Of a stretch of 64,000 nt of DNA, positions 60,417 through 64,000 are shown in pieces. A program made the position numbers and the translations under genes. Origin of the DNA: Seribacter sp963934295 (lineage in GTDB: Bacteria > Verrucomicrobiota > Verrucomicrobiia > Opitutales > Seribacteraceae); NCBI GenBank assembly GCA_963934295.1, contig CAWVXY010000016.1, forward strand, positions 1 through 64,000, read 5' to 3'. The stretch's first letter is position 1. Each line of letters starts with the position of its first letter. The notes under the pieces were generated by a model that was not told the origin of the DNA, ran no database searches, and saw nothing but the letters and a program-made list of their open reading frames with translations.

Positions 60417-63400
60417 TCAGGGAGTGCTGATTCTTAAACGAAGGAAATTATTACTCCTGTATGATAAACCTTGCGAGAGAACCCAAGTTTGTCGCTCCAT
60501 TCCCCCGCCCAGATAAATAGTCTTTTCCAACTCCACACCGCTTGAGCTCCATGTTTGAAGATTATCACTCTGCTCAACATGATAATTAAAAATCTCTCCG
60601 GCGGTATTTAGAGTTGAATTACTTTCTTCCTTATACCTCACAAAAGAAACCCTCGGACGATTGTCGTTCAATAAAGGCCGATATGGAAGATCTTGGGGTC
60701 GATCATTAGCTAGTGAATCAGACCCGATTGCTCTTTCAAAAAGATTCGAATATCCATCACCATCGGAATCGGTATAGTCTTCATTAAATATCTTTCGTGC
60801 TTGAATAGAATCAAGCAAAGGATTTTTCAATAAAGCTCTCTCCAAGAAACGATTTTGAATACCCAAATATCGAACATCTCCCTTCCGAAACTGTCTCCAC
60901 ACTGTTTTATTCACATCAATAATTTTAAACATTTTGGAAATAGGCTCAGCTGCTACAAAATAATCATTTCCAGGGACATTAAAAAGTAACTCCACTGATC
61001 CCGTTTTTAACGGAATTATTTGGCTCCCTCTAAATACCCGAGCGATACTCGGATCAGAGCTTGTTATTTTAATGGGAATGCCACTTGTTGAACGAACTCC
61101 CTGCAAAACTAATGGCCGGTGACCCCGAGGAGTTTCTCTTAATCCACCTGGTTCTCCAGGTAATGGAAAACGCACTTCCTGTCTTTGTTTAGAAGAAACA
61201 TAAAAGACTTGGGTTACATCGGGAGCAGGATTTACATATGCACTTCCACTTTGACTTGCAGTGATGCTAACATTGCCCTCAAGACCATCGAGTGTAACTA
61301 AACCGACCGAGTTCACACTGGCAGGTCCAGAATTAACGGTAAAGGTTACGGGCAAACTGAAAACAGGGTGATTGATTCCGCTAGAAATCGCGGTTGCATT
61401 AAGTTCAAATGCAGGATCATCCCGAACTTTTCCTGGGATTAATTCAAAATTAATAATTTGGTCATCCTTTACACCGGGATGAATAACTGAAAGAACTCGA
61501 CTGACAGGTTCAGCAGGGTGAAAGCGATCATCACCCAGTTGCATCGCCGTTATAGTGGTTGCCCCTACACCTGTTACAGTAACTAAATCTCCAACAATCA
61601 TAGCAACTGCGGGGTTTGATGAAACATACGAAAGAGGAAGGCCCGAAGACGCAACTGCAGTTAATGGAAAGGAGTCGTCACTGGAAGCTTTATCAACAAG
61701 GGGGGGAAAAGAAATAGATTGAGCTCCGCCAAACGAGGGTGGGGTTATTGAATAGGGGTGTATCGGATCTAAAATAGTTGTTAATCCCCACTTATGTGCT
61801 AGGTATCCTTCCACTTTTTGACGGTTAACCGAATTTACAGATTCATCGTAAACAAGAACTTCAGCAATTCCCCCATCAAATGATTCACCAACTCTATCAA
61901 GTGCAGAGGCTGACGCTGAATCTGAATCCGAACCCACAATTTTCCCATTAATCCATAGTGATTGAGCATCAGGGATAACCCTCATGCTATTAACACTCCA
62001 ATTTGACGAGGATTCATCGGAGAGAATATCAATCCCCCCGGATGCCGCCTCTAGGCGAAAAAGGCCATCCGGATTTGTTGTCGATAAGTCCCCACCTAGC
62101 ACTTTTGATACCCCAGGTATATCTTGTCGATGAACTATAAATATAAATTGAGCATTCGGAACCGCAGATTGAATAAGAAAAGATTCTCCTGATCCAATTG
62201 AAGAATCGAATTCCATCACAGGCTTATTATTAAGAATATTAGGATTCCAGGTAGGCATACTATTTTCAATAGCCTGTATCGGGTTATTTGTATTCCCAGA
62301 CTTATCTCCCCACATACTAACCCGATTACCGGAAATGAAGTCAAAAACATTATCCAATTCGTTGTCCGCATTAACATCATTCGCATCGAACCATAATTTT
62401 AATCCAGGAGCAGAATCTGAAAATAAATTGCCGTACCCAATGGTAAAATTTTGATCAACAGATACCGCGGGGTTAAAACGATTATCACCGTCCTGAAATG
62501 CGGTAATCGTAACATTTCCAGGTCCATGAATAGAAACTTTACTACCGCTAATAGTTGCCTTTGCTGGATCAGATGTGGCGAATTGCACCGCAAGTCCAGA
62601 TGAAGAGTTTGCATCCAGATAAAACGGGAAATCACCCACAGATTGATCCACAATTGGGCCAAATGTAATACTCTGATATGCCTTCAACACATTCAAATAG
62701 TTAATAACAGGAATAGCGGGTGCAAACTCATCATTACCATCTTGTATTGCAGTTAACTTTGTCGTCCCAGCACCAATAATCTCGAGAGTTTTAAAATCAC
62801 CGCCACCCATTCCATAAATTTGAGTAATCTCGCTTGAGCTGAGGCTACCGTCATAAATTCGAACATCATCTACTAAACCATTAAAGGGATTATTGGATCC
62901 TCCGATTTCTAATGCGGAGTATCTTTGTTTCAAAGGTAAACCGGATATTGAAATAGATGAAACTTGATTAGAAAGGTTGCCGTCAACAAAAAGGCTAGCC
63001 GTTCTGTTTGAGTCATTTGAATCGTCATAAACAACCGCAACATGAACCCACTGATCATGTTTCAACACAGGAAGCAAACTGGGTAAATTAACTTCGGTAG
63101 CATTCCCATCGGTAAACAAATTAAAGGAAATTCGTCCATTCCCGTTTTGCTTCTTAAGATTAAAGACATTCATTGGAACAAATCCATCTTTTGATATGAT
63201 TAATGACTCAGAAGAGTTAAGATCAGATGAATTAAGCCATAGGCTTAGGGTAAAAGAACCATTCACTGGAACACTTCCGGTTACGACTCGCCCATTCATC
63301 GGACCTAACTTTAATCCATTGCCAAATCTACCTCGAACCCATGCATTTGAAACTCCAGTTACATTAAGATCAAGCAATGTACCATTGTAATTACCAGTTG

Positions 63401-64000
63401 TATCCTTAGCTGCATTGTAAAGTTTTTCATCAAGTTTCCAATAAGCGGTTAAAATATCCGCACGCGTAGTTAAAATTCGTGCTACTGATTCATCCTCAAC
63501 CTCGTACAGCAATGGTAATTCTGTTAAGTTTCCATCCATAGTTCTTGAGTATCCCGTCATCAAGAGACTTGATAATGTAGCGGAAATGGAAGATAAATTT
63601 TGGTCAAAAATAAGTTCATGTTGAGTTTTATCTGAGACGGTCAATGTTCCATCAAGGTAGGTAACAAAGTATTTGTCAGAAATAACCCCGCCAGCATTAA
63701 TTGAATAAAGTCCTTCTGAAGTTGGTACAGAAAGATTACCGTCACCAACTGAAGTCGAAACAGATACGCCCTGAATTAAAATGCTTTCATTATCATCATA
63801 GGCGAAACCTTCAAAGGAATAGGTAAAGGTTGGATTGACCTGATCAGATTTCCTGAATTGGTCATGAACCCGAACAATAAGCTCTTTTTTCATTATTTGA
63901 AAATCCAAATAAAAAGGCTCAGCCGACAACCAATTTGAATCACCACTCTGAGATGCCCGAATTCTTACTGTACCAGGGCTTAGTATGGTTAAGATCGAAC
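60417..64000 (-). CDS. Large surface protein with MBG, LamG and Ig-like repeats (5' end beyond window)
   Basis: The frame is open to the right edge of the window, so at least 1194 residues belong to a longer protein; internal ATG or TTG codons should not be taken as the start. At about 63.6-63.9 kb there is an MBG-like module (KELIVRVHDQFRKSDQVNPT; YFVTYLDGTLTVSDK). At 62.8-63.4 kb lies a LamG/ConA-like lectin domain (TLSLWLNSSDLNSSESLII; LDDVRIYDGS-type VDDVRIYDGSLSSSEITQIY). A second such domain follows (PGLKLWFDANDVNADNELDN; VLVYDESVNSVNRQKVEGYL). Ig-like repeats of the form PLSYVSSNPAVAMIVGD recur several times. The tail has a calcium-type stretch DYTDSDGDGYSNLFERAIGS. It is probably a secreted or cell-surface adhesin; the ligand is unknown. 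Confidence 0.8.
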   Translation of the reverse strand, partial: SILTILSPGTVRIRASQSGDSNWLSAEPFYLDFQIMKKELIVRVHDQFRKSDQVNPTFTYSFEGFAYDDNESILIQGVSVSTSVGDGNLSVPTSEGLYSINAGGVISDKYFVTYLDGTLTVSDKTQHELIFDQNLSSISATLSSLLMTGYSRTMDGNLTELPLLYEVEDESVARILTTRADILTAYWKLDEKLYNAAKDTTGNYNGTLLDLNVTGVSNAWVRGRFGNGLKLGPMNGRVVTGSVPVNGSFTLSLWLNSSDLNSSESLIISKDGFVPMNVFNLKKQNGNGRISFNLFTDGNATEVNLPSLLPVLKHDQWVHVAVVYDDSNDSNRTASLFVDGNLSNQVSSISISGLPLKQRYSALEIGGSNNPFNGLVDDVRIYDGSLSSSEITQIYGMGGGDFKTLEIIGAGTTKLTAIQDGNDEFAPAIPVINYLNVLKAYQSITFGPIVDQSVGDFPFYLDANSSSGLAVQFATSDPAKATISGSKVSIHGPGNVTITAFQDGDNRFNPAVSVDQNFTIGYGNLFSDSAPGLKLWFDANDVNADNELDNVFDFISGNRVSMWGDKSGNTNNPIQAIENSMPTWNPNILNNKPVMEFDSSIGSGESFLIQSAVPNAQFIFIVHRQDIPGVSKVLGGDLSTTNPDGLFRLEAASGGIDILSDESSSNWSVNSMRVIPDAQSLWINGKIVGSDSDSASASALDRVGESFDGGIAEVLVYDESVNSVNRQKVEGYLAHKWGLTTILDPIHPYSITPPSFGGAQSISFPPLVDKASSDDSFPLTAVASSGLPLSYVSSNPAVAMIVGDLVTVTGVGATTITAMQLGDDRFHPAEPVSRVLSVIHPGVKDDQIINFELIPGKVRDDPAFELNATAISSGINHPVFSLPVTFTVNSGPASVNSVGLVTLDGLEGNVSITASQSGSAYVNPAPDVTQVFYVSSKQRQEVRFPLPGEPGGLRETPRGHRPLVLQGVRSTSGIPIKITSSDPSIARVFRGSQIIPLKTGSVELLFNVPGNDYFVAAEPISKMFKIIDVNKTVWRQFRKGDVRYLGIQNRFLERALLKNPLLDSIQARKIFNEDYTDSDGDGYSNLFERAIGSDSLANDRPQDLPYRPLLNDNRPRVSFVRYKEESNSTLNTAGEIFNYHVEQSDNLQTWSSSGVELEKTIYLGGGMERQTWVLSQGLSYRSNNFLRLRISTP

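Overview
The window looks like chromosomal DNA of a Gram-negative, probably marine member of the Verrucomicrobiota (Opitutae-like). This is inferred from the mix of families: a sulfatase/GH105 saccharide locus, YdjY, DUF6288 and DUF4159 proteins, a TIGR02597-type protein, many predicted secreted or envelope proteins, and housekeeping genes of ordinary bacterial type. No rRNA or tRNA is present to fix the taxonomy; tmRNA is the only RNA gene seen.

Layout. (1) 1-3.6 kb, + strand: the end of a secreted-type FAD oxidoreductase with EF-hands, a GH105/GH88-like unsaturated glycuronyl hydrolase and a formylglycine sulfatase, i.e. a fragment of a sulfated or uronic-acid polysaccharide degradation locus. 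(2) 3.8-33.2 kb, - strand: thirteen tightly packed genes that read as one operon of about 29 kb. In transcription order these are two TPR proteins, two giant paralogues (2553 and 2482 aa), a small unknown, ExbB, two ExbDs, a one-TM protein, a membrane DUF4159 protein, a membrane/coiled-coil protein, a PDZ-DUF6288-HEAT protein and a YdjY protein. This is the best candidate for an undescribed system: an energised inner-membrane motor encoded with giant TPR/beta-sandwich envelope proteins. (3) 33.2-36.4 kb: a scarred integration zone with tyrosine-recombinase remnants, an autotransporter-like barrel fragment, a perfect 34-bp direct repeat whose right copy is the 3' end of ssrA (tmRNA), and one AT-rich methyltransferase gene between the repeats. 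(4) 36.4-64 kb: lower-GC core chromosome with ppk, a TonB-like protein, an alpha/beta hydrolase, UDP-glucose dehydrogenase, ribBA-ribH-nusB, ligA, a PatB-type aminotransferase, a barrel protein, a K+ channel/MFS/PLD operon, a PQQ-propeller gene coupled to priA, a TIGR02597-like protein, a single-CxxCH protein, a periplasmic rhodanese and a large LamG/Ig surface protein running off the right edge.

How things work together. Region 1 would remove sulfate and unsaturated sugar residues from polysaccharides. Region 2 encodes a complete proton-channel pair (ExbB/ExbD) but no canonical TonB. Its large TPR proteins are predicted to be exported, so force transmission, adhesion or substrate capture at the envelope is a reasonable but unproven reading. 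Remnants of related recombinase tails lie on both sides of region 2, and base composition drops near its right boundary, so past horizontal transfer is possible. All statements rest on reading the sequence and on family knowledge; no database search was run.
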